18,719 nucleotides of DNA from an uncultured Flavobacterium sp. (GCF_946479975.1 NZ_CAMLIX010000082.1:1-18719); one strand, 5' to 3'; shown: positions 1 to 7,679, counted from the first letter of the stretch. A program made the numbers and translations. Notes: generated from the sequence alone by a model not told the origin.

Positions 1-847
1 GACAAGCATCATCCTTATCAGCGATTCCGTCTCCGTCAGTATCAGGACATCCGTTTAATGCAGCTAAACCAAAAACATCTGGACAAGCGTCAGAAGCATC
101 AACGATTCCGTCTCCGTCAGTATCAGGACATCCGTTGAATTGTTTTAAACCAGCAACATCTGGACAAGCATCATCTTTGTCATAGATTCCGTCTCCGTCA
201 GTATCTTTACCTCCGAATTTGAAAACTAAACCAGCAGTGTGTTGAAACACAGATCTGTCAAGAGGTTTATCCTCATTAGCAGCTACAGCCCATTTGTATT
301 TTGTAGCTAATTCTAAACCGATAGCATCTGTAAACCAGAAAGTGATACCAGCACCTGGGTTAACAGTTCCAAAACTGTTATCTCCGAAGAAAGTGTAACC
401 TCCACCAACAGATAACGAAGGATCAATCACTTTAGATTTGATTAATTCTTGGAAGCTGTATTTGATAGTAGCATCAATTCCGTAGTACATTAAATCTCCA
501 GGATTAACAACATTGTTACCTCTAGAGTCACCACCAGGAAGTTGATTAAAAACAACCAATTTATCAATTTTGTTTACAGACCCTTGTAAACCAACAGAGA
601 ATCCACTACCAACATATCTATTTACACCAATGTAAGATAGAGAAGGAAGGATATTCCAGTTGTCTTTTACTGCGAATGGCTGAGAGAAGTGTTGATCAAA
701 GAAACCATGACCAGCTCCAGAACTAGTTCTAGTATCCACAGCGTTAACCCCAAAAGAGATCGCCCATGGATTGTTACTATCTTGTGCGTGAGCATTTAAG
801 CCCATCGCCATCAATACAGCAACTAAAAGTTTGTTAAGATGTTTCAT
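1..847 (-). CDS. OmpA-family outer-membrane protein with TSP type 3 repeats (3' end outside window)
   Basis: An open frame of 282 complete codons runs from an ATG at 847 off the left edge, so only the N-terminal part is visible. It opens with a Sec signal peptide (MKHLNK, a hydrophobic core, then NAHA, likely cleaved before QDSNNPW). A stretch of about 190 residues follows with alternating aromatic and glycine-rich segments, as in an outer-membrane beta-barrel. Then come 27-residue thrombospondin type 3 repeats of the form DTDGDGI..DACPD..GL..NGCP, rich in Asp and probably calcium-binding. In Flavobacteriia this layout normally ends in a peptidoglycan-binding OmpA domain, which would lie beyond position 1; that is inference. 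The likely role is a major structural protein linking outer membrane and cell wall. A strong promoter sits just upstream, as suits an abundant protein. The family call is sure; the exact role is not. Confidence 0.88.
   Translation of the reverse strand, partial: MKHLNKLLVAVLMAMGLNAHAQDSNNPWAISFGVNAVDTRTSSGAGHGFFDQHFSQPFAVKDNWNILPSLSYIGVNRYVGSGFSVGLQGSVNKIDKLVVFNQLPGGDSRGNNVVNPGDLMYYGIDATIKYSFQELIKSKVIDPSLSVGGGYTFFGDNSFGTVNPGAGITFWFTDAIGLELATKYKWAVAANEDKPLDRSVFQHTAGLVFKFGGKDTDGDGIYDKDDACPDVAGLKQFNGCPDTDGDGIVDASDACPDVFGLAALNGCPDTDGDGIADKDDAC
23..184 (-). repeat. 81-bp tandem repeats coding TSP type 3 units
   Basis: The word GATTCCGTCTCCGTCAGTAT starts at 23, 104 and (with the same register) 185, giving an exact period of 81 bp, or 27 codons. 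The units are very similar at the DNA level, including the stretches coding DTDGDGI and ACPD. The array begins inside the coding region at about 210 and continues past the left edge, so the total copy number is unknown. Confidence 0.9.
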
Positions 848-884
848 ACTTAATTTTTTTAATTACAATTTAGTTAATTACAAG

Positions 885-916
885 CAAAAGTAACACCAAA
901 ATTTTTAAATACAAAA
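885..916 (-). promoter_or_regulatory. Promoter of the OmpA-like gene
   Basis: Read on the minus strand, TTTTG (916-912) is followed after 19 nt by TACTTTTG (892-885). This matches the Bacteroidota primary-sigma consensus (TTTG, 17-23 nt, TAnnTTTG) at every fixed base. It would start transcription near 880 and leave a leader of about 33 nt with the A-rich tract AATTAAAAAAATTAAGT just before the ATG. No gene lies between it and the OmpA start. Confidence 0.72.
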
Positions 917-960
917 TGAAATGTTAAAAAAAACCTACAAAAATTTGACCAAAGTGGTAA

Positions 961-2154
961 TTATATAACTTTTAACATTTTACCGACAACTGTGAAGGCA
1001 TTTATAGCTTTGTCTAAATGCTCTTTATCATGCGCTGCAGATAGCTGTACGCGTATTCTGGCCTTATTTTTTGGAACAACTGGAAAAAAGAATCCAATAA
1101 CATAAATTCCTTCTTTTAGGAGTTCATTTGCCATTGTTTGAGACAATTTTGCATCGTATAACATGACTGGAACTATAGCAGAATCGCCGTCTATAATATC
1201 AAAACCAGCTTTCTTCATACCCTCTTTAAAATAGTTGGTATTCCACTCTAATTTATCGCGCAATGTTGTGTCTTTTTCTAACAATTCAAACACTTTTATT
1301 GCAGCCCCCACAATCGCCGGTGCTAAAGAATTTGAAAACAAATAAGGTCTTGATCTTTGGCGAAGCAATTCGATTATTTCCTTTTTAGCTGTAGTATATC
1401 CGCCCATTGCGCCACCCAATGCTTTACCTAGAGTTCCGGTAATAATATCTACTCTTCCCATCACTCCTTTTGCTTCCAGAGTTCCTTTTCCTGTAGCACC
1501 AATAAATCCAGCAGCATGACATTCATCTACCATCACCATCGCATCATACTTGTCGGCTAAATCACAAATTTTATCCAGCGGTGCTACTACTCCATCCATT
1601 GAGAATACACCATCTGTAACAATTAATTTAAAACGAGCTCCAGCTTCATTAGCCTTAATTAACTGCTGTTCTAAATCTTCCATATTGCTGTTTTCATAAC
1701 GGTAACGCACTGCTTTACAAAGACGAACTCCATCGATGATCGAAGCGTGATTTAAACTATCCGAAATAATCGCATCATTTTCTCCCAGTAATGGCTCAAA
1801 AATTCCTCCATTTGCATCAAATGCCGCCGCGTACAAAATAGTATCTTCTGTACCATAAAAATCGGCAATTTTTTGTTCTAATGTTTTATGAATATCCTGT
1901 GTACCGCATATAAAACGCACCGATGACATTCCGAATCCATGTGTATCCAAAGTATCTTTTGCAGCCTGTACTACTTCTGGATGCGAAGAAAGTCCTAAAT
2001 AATTATTAGCACAAAAATTTAGAACTGTTTCACCAGTCGAAATTTTGATTTCTGCCCCTTGTGGAGAGGTAATAATTCGTTCCTTTTTAAAAATTCCATT
2101 TTCTTCGATTGTCTGCAGCTCGCTTTGCAGATGTTCTTTTATTTTACCGTACAT
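961..2154 (-). CDS. kbl: Glycine C-acetyltransferase (2-amino-3-ketobutyrate CoA ligase)
   Basis: A PLP-dependent enzyme of the alpha-oxoamine synthase family that converts 2-amino-3-ketobutyrate and CoA to glycine and acetyl-CoA, the second step of threonine breakdown in the cytoplasm. The 397 residues match the family length. The PLP lysine is Lys244 in GTLGKALGG, the same number as in the E. coli enzyme. His136 (SLNHAS) would stack on the cofactor ring, and Asp210/His213 lie in [10 protein letters not shown]. The glycine-rich segment LGGAMGGY follows. The high similarity to Kbl rather than to KAS III-like or 8-amino-7-oxononanoate synthases rests on [12 protein letters not shown] and [10 protein letters not shown]. 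In E. coli kbl is paired with tdh (threonine dehydrogenase); no tdh is seen here, so its substrate supply must be encoded elsewhere. The gene starts 82 nt after the helicase gene ends; no clear terminator separates it from the OmpA gene downstream. Confidence 0.95.
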   Translation of the reverse strand: MYGKIKEHLQSELQTIEENGIFKKERIITSPQGAEIKISTGETVLNFCANNYLGLSSHPEVVQAAKDTLDTHGFGMSSVRFICGTQDIHKTLEQKIADFYGTEDTILYAAAFDANGGIFEPLLGENDAIISDSLNHASIIDGVRLCKAVRYRYENSNMEDLEQQLIKANEAGARFKLIVTDGVFSMDGVVAPLDKICDLADKYDAMVMVDECHAAGFIGATGKGTLEAKGVMGRVDIITGTLGKALGGAMGGYTTAKKEIIELLRQRSRPYLFSNSLAPAIVGAAIKVFELLEKDTTLRDKLEWNTNYFKEGMKKAGFDIIDGDSAIVPVMLYDAKLSQTMANELLKEGIYVIGFFFPVVPKNKARIRVQLSAAHDKEHLDKAINAFTVVGKMLKVI

Positions 2155-2236
2155 TTTTACATTTATTTAAAACGTTAAAAATTAACAACTTAACAATAAT
2201 TAGTCTCGTTATTTCTTTAACATCTGATTAATTTTA

Positions 2237-5200
2237 TCACAAATTTACTACTTCAATTTCCGACCCGATATACACCAAAGCCTTTTTTAACACTTTGTAT
2301 CCTAAATCTTCAATTGCATCTTGGTATTCCTGAATTTGCTGCTGATATTTTGCGCTAAACGCACCAGTTTTATAATCCAATAAAAAAGCTTCTTTATTTT
2401 CTAAAAAAACAACTCGATCAGGCTTCAAAATTCTTCCTTGTTTTTGCACAATTGTCTGCTCATTCAAAACAGTATGATTTCCATTGTAACAAACTTCTAG
2501 TTCAGGATGATTTACAATTTCTCTCAGAGTTTGCAAAACCTGCTCTACTTGATCATACGTTATCAATCCGTTTTCGAGTGATTTTGTTACGGCAAGATCA
2601 ACATCTGTTTTATCTTTTACAAAAGCTAAAATCTCATGTACAATATTTCCATACGAAATCGCTTCCTGCTGATGCGTTCCCCACATTAAAGCCTCGCGTT
2701 GCGCAATTTTTATTTTTTTCGGATTCAAAACTTCTTTTACAATCGGAATCGACTTTACTAAATCAACCGTTTTTGAAGCTTTTGAAAGTCTTGTTTTATT
2801 TCCGAATTCGTAGTTTAGTTTTTCTTCTTCGTAAACTCCTTCATTAATTAAAAATTTAATAAAAAAGGAAGCCATATTATTTGGATATTCTCCGTCATTT
2901 TTTGCTTTTAGCGATTGCGAAATCACATATAATTGTTCCTCTGCTCGAGTCAGCGCCACGTACAAAACATTGATATTATCCAGCAGTTCTTCTTGTTTCT
3001 TCAGATTAAAAACAGCCGACGCACTTTCACCAAAACTTTCTACAACACTGCTATTATCAACCAATGCTTTTGGTACTCCCAAATCAACTTCTTCTGTATC
3101 GAGCCACAATTTATCTTTTGGTTTTCGATTATAATCTTCATCTGCAAAAGGCATAATTACAACTGGAAATTCCAATCCTTTTGACTTATGAATCGTCATA
3201 ATTCGAACAGCATTATTTCCTTCGGGAGAAGGAATACTGAATTTATCTGAATTTTTATCCCAAAACACTAAAAAGTCAGCTATACCAGATTGATTTCTAA
3301 TATCTCTTTCTAAAACAATATCCAAGAAAAACTGAACATATGCATTTCCTTCTGATGGAAGAATAAATTTAGAAATTACAATTTCTACTGCTTCATACAA
3401 AGATTTTTTGCGGACATCTTTAAAAGAAAAAGCAACATCAAAAGTCAAAAGCCAGTCTTCAAATTCTTTTTCTGTTTTATAACTCATTCCTTTAGCAATA
3501 AAATCATGAATTGGCATTGCCAAATCTTTGGTTGAAGCTAAAAAATGCAGAAAATTTGCTTTTGACTCTAAATCAGCGCTATTACTCAAATATCGAAGCA
3601 AATGAACAATCAAACGAACTTCTGATGCATTTTGAACCATCAGAGTTTCTGATGATAAAAGCGGAATTCCCTGTTCAGTCAGATAATTGGCAATCGCAAT
3701 TCCCTGCCCTCTTTTACGGGTTAGAACTACGATATCTTTATATTCAAACCCTTGTTTTAAAACTTCTTGGATTGTATTTAAAGTTGCCAACACATACAAA
3801 TCGGACTTTTCTACAGCTTCTTCTTCATCGGCAAAATCATTTTTATCCACTATTGGAAGAAATGAAATATTTACATAACCGCCTTCTTTCGAATTTATAT
3901 TCTGAAAACTATGATTTTCATACAAATCCTTATAATCTTCATTTGAAAATTCTGCCGAAATAAGTCTAAAAAAAGTATTATTAAACTCAATAACTTCGCT
4001 GTAACTTCGATAATTTGTATTTAAATGCCGAATTGCCTTATCTGGATTATTAAACGGATTTATATCTTTACTTAATTCAATAAACTGTTCTGCTTTACCT
4101 CCGCGCCAGCGATAAATGGATTGTTTTGGATCTCCAACAATCATCAAAGTTCCTTTATTTCCTAAATCATCTAAACCTGAAAGTGAATTATCAATTAGCG
4201 GAATAAGATTCTGCCATTGCATTTCTGAAGTATCTTGAAATTCATCAATAAAGAAATTTCGATAACGCTCTCCCAAACGTTCATAAATAAAAGGCGCCGG
4301 CTGATTCTGAATTTCGCGGTGAATAATGGCATTAAATTCTGAAATCGACAAAATATTTTGTTCCGATTGAATTTTTGCCAATTCGTTACTCACTGTATTC
4401 AATAAAGAAAGTGGTGTAATATTTTTTAAAAAGGCTTTATAAAAATCTCTTTTTTCAAAGTTTTGATAAACATCCTTCAATACTTGAAGCAGTTCTGGAA
4501 TAATATTTTCAATTAACGCTCGGTCTTTTGCCGTTTTATTAATCGCAATATCTTCAAATTCATGAAAGGTTTTATTCTTCGGATTAAATTTTCCATCCCG
4601 AATACTATCTAAGTGATTTGGAAAAGTTCCTCTGGAAAATGATTTTGGATCGATTCCGTTTTTATCAATTAATTCAATTGCTTTAACAGCACACCCAGCA
4701 TTTGTTTCTTCCAATTCTTTGCAGAGTGCCTGCATTTTCTTTTTGATTTCAACAAATTCTCCAATCGATTTGTCTTGAAAATGAAGAATCTCATTTCGGT
4801 TATTTTCATTCAAAACCAATCTTCCTGTATCGAGAATCTCTCGTGAAATATCCCAACTTTTATCATCATCGGTTTTTTCCATTGTAAAATCGATGAGCAA
4901 TTTGGTCAGAGTTTCATCTTCACCAGCCTGCGCGATAATCGCATCAACAGCTTCGACCAATAAATTTTCCGTATCCAAAGTAACTTCAAAAGTCATTGGA
5001 AGATTCAAATCATGCGCAAACGCACGAATAACTTTATGGGTAAATTTATCAATTGTAGAAATATCAAAAGCAGCATAATTATGAATTAAGTGCTTTATAA
5101 TCTGCTGTGATTTGGTTTTGATTTTAATAACCGAAAGACCAGTTTCTCGAGCCAAATCTTCCATCAAATCAACCGCTTTTGAAGACGGATCATCTTTTGC

Positions 5201-5395
5201 AAATTCAGATAAACTGCCAACAATTCGGCTTTTCATTTCGTGAACCGCCTTATTGGTAAATGTAATGGCTAAGATATTTCGGTATGCATCATTTTTTGGC
5301 GAAGAAAGAATAATTTTCAAATACTCTTTAACCAATGTATAGGTCTTTCCTGATCCTGCAGAAGCATCATAAATAGAGAAAGACGGACTTTGCAT
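2237..5395 (-). CDS. AddA/RecB-like UvrD-family helicase-nuclease
   Basis: A superfamily 1A DNA helicase fused to a C-terminal PD-(D/E)XK nuclease, expected to resect double-strand breaks for RecA-dependent repair. From the ATG at 5395 (1052 residues) the motifs run in order: Walker A ASAGSGKT near 11-18, motif Ia ITFTNKAVHEM, Walker B FIDEFQDTS, VGDPKQSIYRWRGG, LNTNYRS, MTIHKSKGLEF and LYVALTRAEEQL. The nuclease has GNIVHEIL, then Asp993 (KPDRVV) and DYK at 1007-1009, the metal-binding pattern of RecB/AddA. An upstream in-frame TTG at 5428 would add 11 residues, but the ATG precedes the SFSIYDASAGSGKT start typical of this family, so the ATG is preferred. Its usual partner, an AddB-like nuclease, is not in the window. 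It follows lspA after a terminator, so it is likely transcribed alone. Confidence 0.88.
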   Translation of the reverse strand: MQSPSFSIYDASAGSGKTYTLVKEYLKIILSSPKNDAYRNILAITFTNKAVHEMKSRIVGSLSEFAKDDPSSKAVDLMEDLARETGLSVIKIKTKSQQIIKHLIHNYAAFDISTIDKFTHKVIRAFAHDLNLPMTFEVTLDTENLLVEAVDAIIAQAGEDETLTKLLIDFTMEKTDDDKSWDISREILDTGRLVLNENNRNEILHFQDKSIGEFVEIKKKMQALCKELEETNAGCAVKAIELIDKNGIDPKSFSRGTFPNHLDSIRDGKFNPKNKTFHEFEDIAINKTAKDRALIENIIPELLQVLKDVYQNFEKRDFYKAFLKNITPLSLLNTVSNELAKIQSEQNILSISEFNAIIHREIQNQPAPFIYERLGERYRNFFIDEFQDTSEMQWQNLIPLIDNSLSGLDDLGNKGTLMIVGDPKQSIYRWRGGKAEQFIELSKDINPFNNPDKAIRHLNTNYRSYSEVIEFNNTFFRLISAEFSNEDYKDLYENHSFQNINSKEGGYVNISFLPIVDKNDFADEEEAVEKSDLYVLATLNTIQEVLKQGFEYKDIVVLTRKRGQGIAIANYLTEQGIPLLSSETLMVQNASEVRLIVHLLRYLSNSADLESKANFLHFLASTKDLAMPIHDFIAKGMSYKTEKEFEDWLLTFDVAFSFKDVRKKSLYEAVEIVISKFILPSEGNAYVQFFLDIVLERDIRNQSGIADFLVFWDKNSDKFSIPSPEGNNAVRIMTIHKSKGLEFPVVIMPFADEDYNRKPKDKLWLDTEEVDLGVPKALVDNSSVVESFGESASAVFNLKKQEELLDNINVLYVALTRAEEQLYVISQSLKAKNDGEYPNNMASFFIKFLINEGVYEEEKLNYEFGNKTRLSKASKTVDLVKSIPIVKEVLNPKKIKIAQREALMWGTHQQEAISYGNIVHEILAFVKDKTDVDLAVTKSLENGLITYDQVEQVLQTLREIVNHPELEVCYNGNHTVLNEQTIVQKQGRILKPDRVVFLENKEAFLLDYKTGAFSAKYQQQIQEYQDAIEDLGYKVLKKALVYIGSEIEVVNL

Positions 5396-5434
5396 AATTT
5401 GATTTTTTGTATCGTAAAAATAACACAATAATAT

Positions 5435-5469
5435 TAAACCTATATTGTAAAATTTTCAAATTCCAAAAA
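5435..5469 (-). promoter_or_regulatory. Candidate promoter of the AddA-like gene
   Basis: On the minus strand TTTTTG (5469-5464), a 21-nt spacer and TAGGTTTA (5442-5435) resemble the Bacteroidota consensus with one mismatch in the -7 box. The predicted start would be near 5430, leaving about 35 nt before the ATG at 5395. It lies just after the lspA terminator, where a promoter is needed. The mismatch keeps confidence modest. Confidence 0.35.
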
Positions 5470-5475
5470 TGAAAA

Positions 5476-5515
5476 ATTCCAAATTCCGATATCTAGAAAT
5501 ACAGGAATTTGGAAT
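5476..5515 (-). terminator. Terminator after lspA (dispersed-repeat type stem)
   Basis: A perfect 12-bp inverted repeat, ATTCCAAATTCC (5476-5487) against GGAATTTGGAAT (5504-5515), encloses a 16-nt loop. Read on the minus strand it is followed by TTTTTC, which fits intrinsic termination 18 nt after the lspA stop codon. The stem is AT-rich. The same stem word recurs at 17304-17349. Confidence 0.62.
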
Positions 5516-5533
5516 CTTATTATTTTGAATTAA

Positions 5534-6133
5534 TTAGTTGTATTTTGGAAAAGCTCTTTTATTGAAAACCAAAAGTATACCTACTCCAGTAGAGATCGCC
5601 ATATCTGCAACATTGAAAATAGCATTAAAAAATGCAAAATGTTTACCGCCAAAAATTGGAAGCCAAGTTGGAAGATTTCCTTCCCAAATTGGAAAATAAA
5701 ACATATCTACAACCAAACCATGAAACCAAGTTCCGTATGGTGCTGGAGAAAAAATCGTTGCTAAATTGTGTGTGCTGTCATCAAAAATAACTCCGTAGAA
5801 AACAGAATCGATAATATTTCCTGCCGCTCCAGCAAAAATTAATGCAATTGCAACTATTAAATAAGTTGAATGACGTTTTTTAACCGAATCTGCAAGCCAC
5901 CAGCCAATGCCGACAACCGCAAAAATTCTAAAAACAGTCAAGATAAGTTTTCCATATTCTCCTGGAATTTTTGTTCCCCAAGCCATTCCTTCATTTTCAA
6001 TAAAATGAATTCTAAACCAGTCAAAAACAAGAAATTCCTCTCCAAGAACAAAGTTTGTTTTGACATAAATTTTAGAAAGCTGATCAACAATTAAAACTAG
6101 AAATATAAGGAAATACGCTTTTCGTAATGACAT
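5534..6133 (-). CDS. lspA: Lipoprotein signal peptidase (signal peptidase II)
   Basis: An inner-membrane aspartyl protease that cleaves the signal peptide of prolipoproteins next to the lipid-modified cysteine. The 199 residues show the family motifs in order: Asp17 in LIVDQLSK, ENEGMAWG near 46-53, GAAGNIID at 102-109, and the catalytic aspartates Asp143 (GLVVDMFYF) and Asp177 (FNVADMAI). Four hydrophobic segments are visible near 6-20, 63-82, 91-108 and 172-190. It is longer than the 164-residue E. coli enzyme because of added segments near 118-139 and 150-168 between the conserved blocks, which I believe is usual in Bacteroidota. The gene stands alone: a terminator closes the small gene upstream and another follows its own stop. 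In relatives it is often next to the DksA-like/ileS pair; here small accessory genes lie between them. Confidence 0.95.
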   Translation of the reverse strand: MSLRKAYFLIFLVLIVDQLSKIYVKTNFVLGEEFLVFDWFRIHFIENEGMAWGTKIPGEYGKLILTVFRIFAVVGIGWWLADSVKKRHSTYLIVAIALIFAGAAGNIIDSVFYGVIFDDSTHNLATIFSPAPYGTWFHGLVVDMFYFPIWEGNLPTWLPIFGGKHFAFFNAIFNVADMAISTGVGILLVFNKRAFPKYN

Positions 6134-6152
6134 TTTATAATTTTTTGATGGG

Positions 6153-6160
6153 CAAAAATA
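6153..6160 (-). promoter_or_regulatory. Candidate -7 box of lspA
   Basis: TATTTTTG on the minus strand fits TAnnTTTG and lies 20 nt before the lspA ATG, downstream of the terminator at 6178-6197. No TTG is seen at a suitable -33 distance, so this is only half a promoter by consensus. Confidence 0.35.
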
Positions 6161-6177
6161 GCAATTTAATCAAAAAA

Positions 6178-6197
6178 AACGCTCCTAAAGGAGCGTT
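6178..6197 (-). terminator. Terminator after the 71-residue gene
   Basis: A perfect 8-bp stem AACGCTCC / GGAGCGTT with a TAAA loop, GC-rich at its core, followed on the minus strand by a run of T (the A run at 6172-6179 on the plus strand). It lies 57 nt after the stop of the small gene and before lspA. Confidence 0.85.
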
Positions 6198-6253
6198 AAT
6201 TGTTTTGTAATAAACTAAAGTAAGTTTAAGTGCTAATCTAAACCTAATAAAGT

Positions 6254-6469
6254 TTATTTTTTCGCTACAGCATTTGAAGGCGTTTTTGGACTGTCGGAGA
6301 AAAAATCGGAGATAGATTTAAATATACCTTTACTTTCTTTTCCGGCAGCTGCCCTCTTGGCTTCATTCTTTTTTATGTCTGTTTTTAATTTGACACGTAG
6401 TTTTTCAAAATCCTTCATTCTACGCTCAACATCAGAATTTACTTCCTTGAATTTCAGTACTTTAGCCAT
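6254..6469 (-). CDS. Small charged protein of unknown function (71 aa)
   Basis: Not recognised. The product starts MAKVLKFKEVNSDVERRMKD and is strongly basic (about a quarter Lys or Arg). Residues 8-45 look like one amphipathic helix, possibly a short coiled coil (DVERRMKDFEKLRVKLKTDI). After it comes GIFKSISDFFSDS and a Pro/Ala/Lys tail. There is no signal peptide or membrane segment, so it is probably cytoplasmic. Reality as a gene is supported by its own terminator 57 nt downstream, an A-rich tract before the ATG, and absence of any competing frame. It is transcribed away from the roadblock pair across a 181-nt gap. A role linked to the roadblock proteins is possible but unsupported beyond position. 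Confidence 0.65.
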   Translation of the reverse strand: MAKVLKFKEVNSDVERRMKDFEKLRVKLKTDIKKNEAKRAAAGKESKGIFKSISDFFSDSPKTPSNAVAKK

Positions 6470-6540
6470 AATGTAAGTTTTTTACAGTAAATAAATTAAA
6501 TTATTAATGATTTGGTATTACAATGATACATATTTTAATT

Positions 6541-6548
6541 TATATTTG
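6541..6548 (+). promoter_or_regulatory. Candidate -7 box of the roadblock pair
   Basis: TATATTTG fits TAnnTTTG exactly. The nearest TTTG upstream (6511-6514) is 26 nt away, longer than the usual spacer, and the leader would be about 100 nt. A second option is TTTG (6545-6548) with TAGTTTTA (6571-6578) and a 22-nt spacer. The choice cannot be made from sequence. Confidence 0.3.
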
Positions 6549-6650
6549 TTAAATAAAATTAACACTTGTTTAGTTTTATCCCAAAATTAATTTCCAAAAA
6601 CAGAACCAAAACATAAAGAATTTAACATTTCCCCGAAATCCTACAAAATC

Positions 6651-7007
6651 ATGAATGAAATTACCACTACTCTGAATGACTTTCTAGTCAACACCAAATC
6701 TACCGCAGCATTGATCCTTAACGGAAAAGGAAAACTTATCACTTCCTTAAATATTGACTACGGAGACAGCATTGCCGCAATGAGCGCAGCAATTTTATCA
6801 ATGAGCGAAAAATTTTTAATTGATCTTGAAAAAGGTTCCTTAAAACAATTGTATCTAAAAAGCGCAGAAGGCGTGATTGTTGGAAACAAAATAAGCGGTT
6901 CCAATTTCATTGTTGCATTTTCTAAAGAAGGAAGCAATCTTGCCTTATTAATGCGTTCTACAGAAGAAGTTTCTGCTGAACTAAGCAAAAATTCACTATT
7001 AAAATAA
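6651..7007 (+). CDS. Roadblock/LC7 domain protein (MglB-like)
   Basis: A 118-residue protein that is one roadblock/LC7 domain. Residues 17-37 form the first two strands (STAALILNGKGKLITSLNID), 40-58 a helix with the typical alternation SIAAMSAAILSMSEKFL, 64-91 the central strands (KQLYLKSAEGVIVGNKISGSNFIVAFSK, in part), and 95-118 the final helix after LALLMRST. Bacterial members dimerise and often act as partners or GTPase activators of small Ras-like GTPases, as MglB does for MglA. No GTPase is encoded in this window. The gene is followed after 33 nt by a second roadblock-fold gene and shares its terminator, so the two are probably co-transcribed and may form a heterodimer. Cytoplasmic; no signal peptide. 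Confidence 0.8.
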   Translation: MNEITTTLNDFLVNTKSTAALILNGKGKLITSLNIDYGDSIAAMSAAILSMSEKFLIDLEKGSLKQLYLKSAEGVIVGNKISGSNFIVAFSKEGSNLALLMRSTEEVSAELSKNSLLK

Positions 7008-7040
7008 CATAAAATCTATTAACAAATAACCCAAACGACC

Positions 7041-7421
7041 ATGAGTAACGACTTTTTAAACGTGTTTTTAAATGAAATGAAAACCAATGTAAACGGCTTT
7101 ATTGCTGTAGCTGTAACAGAAATTGAATCTGGATTAAGTTTTGGAAACTTAACTGTTGATCCAAGTTTTGATCCTGAACTTGCAGCTGCTTATAACTTAG
7201 AAGTTGTAAAAGCAAAGCTAAATGCCGTAAAAGCATTAAACTTAAACCAGAATATTGAAGATATTTTGATTACTCTTTCTAATCAAATTCATATCATCGA
7301 CATTTCTCCAAACAAAAAATTCATGATCTATCTTGCTGCCGATGCATCAAAAGCAAATTTAGGAATGACAAGAGCTATTTTAAGAAAGCACAAAGCTGAA
7401 GTCGAGAAAAATCTAGCGTAA
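7041..7421 (+). CDS. Second roadblock-fold protein (divergent)
   Basis: A 126-residue cytoplasmic protein. The order of elements fits a divergent roadblock/LC7 fold: a short helix (1-15), strands at 18-36 (GFIAVAVTEIESGLSFGNLT), a long helix at 45-67 (DPELAAAYNLEVVKAKLNAV), strands at 72-88 (IEDILITLSNQIHIIDI) and 92-101 (KKFMIYLAAD), and a terminal helix (NLGMTRAILRKHKAEVEKNL). The insertion VDPSFDPEL before the long helix sets it apart from the first protein. The assignment is by pattern, not by a strong motif, so it is less certain. It lies 33 nt after the first roadblock gene and is closed by a strong terminator, making a two-gene operon. Function unknown. Confidence 0.68.
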   Translation: MSNDFLNVFLNEMKTNVNGFIAVAVTEIESGLSFGNLTVDPSFDPELAAAYNLEVVKAKLNAVKALNLNQNIEDILITLSNQIHIIDISPNKKFMIYLAADASKANLGMTRAILRKHKAEVEKNLA

Positions 7422-7447
7422 ATTATCGCCATTTCTTCTATCAAATT

Positions 7448-7471
7448 AAAACCGTCGAATAAGGCGGTTTT
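7448..7471 (+). terminator. Terminator of the roadblock operon
   Basis: A 9-bp stem, AAAACCGTC (7448-7456) with GGCGGTTTT (7463-7471), contains one G.T pair and encloses the loop GAATAA. It continues into a T run to 7474 and lies 27 nt after the stop codon. Confidence 0.85.
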
Positions 7472-7627
7472 TTTATTTTAATCACTTTTCAAATAACACT
7501 TTAGCCACCTAGTATGTTCTTACAAAAAACAACCTTGCAAAATATCGATTATTTTAAATTATTATAAATAAATTCTTTCAAAGATCCAATTCAACGATGA
7601 CAGTACATTACGCCGAATCTTAAACAA

Positions 7628-7657
7628 AAAAAGCGCCCTAATTAAAAGGCGCTTTTT
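7628..7657 (-). terminator. Terminator of the ileS/DksA-like operon
   Basis: A perfect 10-bp stem AAAAAGCGCC / GGCGCTTTTT with a 10-nt loop, followed on the minus strand by more T. It lies 23 nt after the DksA-like stop codon. The T run on the plus side means it could also stop plus-strand readthrough. The 155 nt between this hairpin and the one at 7448-7471 hold no gene I can support. Confidence 0.82.
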
Positions 7658-7679
7658 AATATTTTAGCTTTTAGTGAAA

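Noticed and set aside
1..184. CRISPR-like array at the left edge
   Set aside because: The 81-bp repeats stay in one reading frame, encode TSP3 units and have no spacer variation pattern.
948..958. Small stem ACCA-AAG-TGGT just after kbl as a terminator
   Set aside because: Only 4 bp with a 3-nt loop; such stems are expected by chance.
2452..5078. Several plus-strand open frames of 60-150 codons opposite the helicase-nuclease gene
   Set aside because: They lie wholly inside a well-supported minus-strand gene with all helicase motifs, have low-complexity Phe/Leu-rich products and no domain or start signal.
5396..5428. TTG start for the AddA-like protein
   Set aside because: An ATG 33 nt downstream gives the typical short lead into Walker A; the extra residues look like noise.
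6758..6988. 76-codon minus-strand frame opposite the first roadblock gene
   Set aside because: The plus-strand product has a clear domain, and the minus frame has no ribosome-binding context.
7597..7623. Eight-codon open frame (MTVHYAES) before the DksA-like terminator
   Set aside because: Too short, no start signal, and upstream codons in the same frame give nothing recognisable; no sign of a decayed gene.
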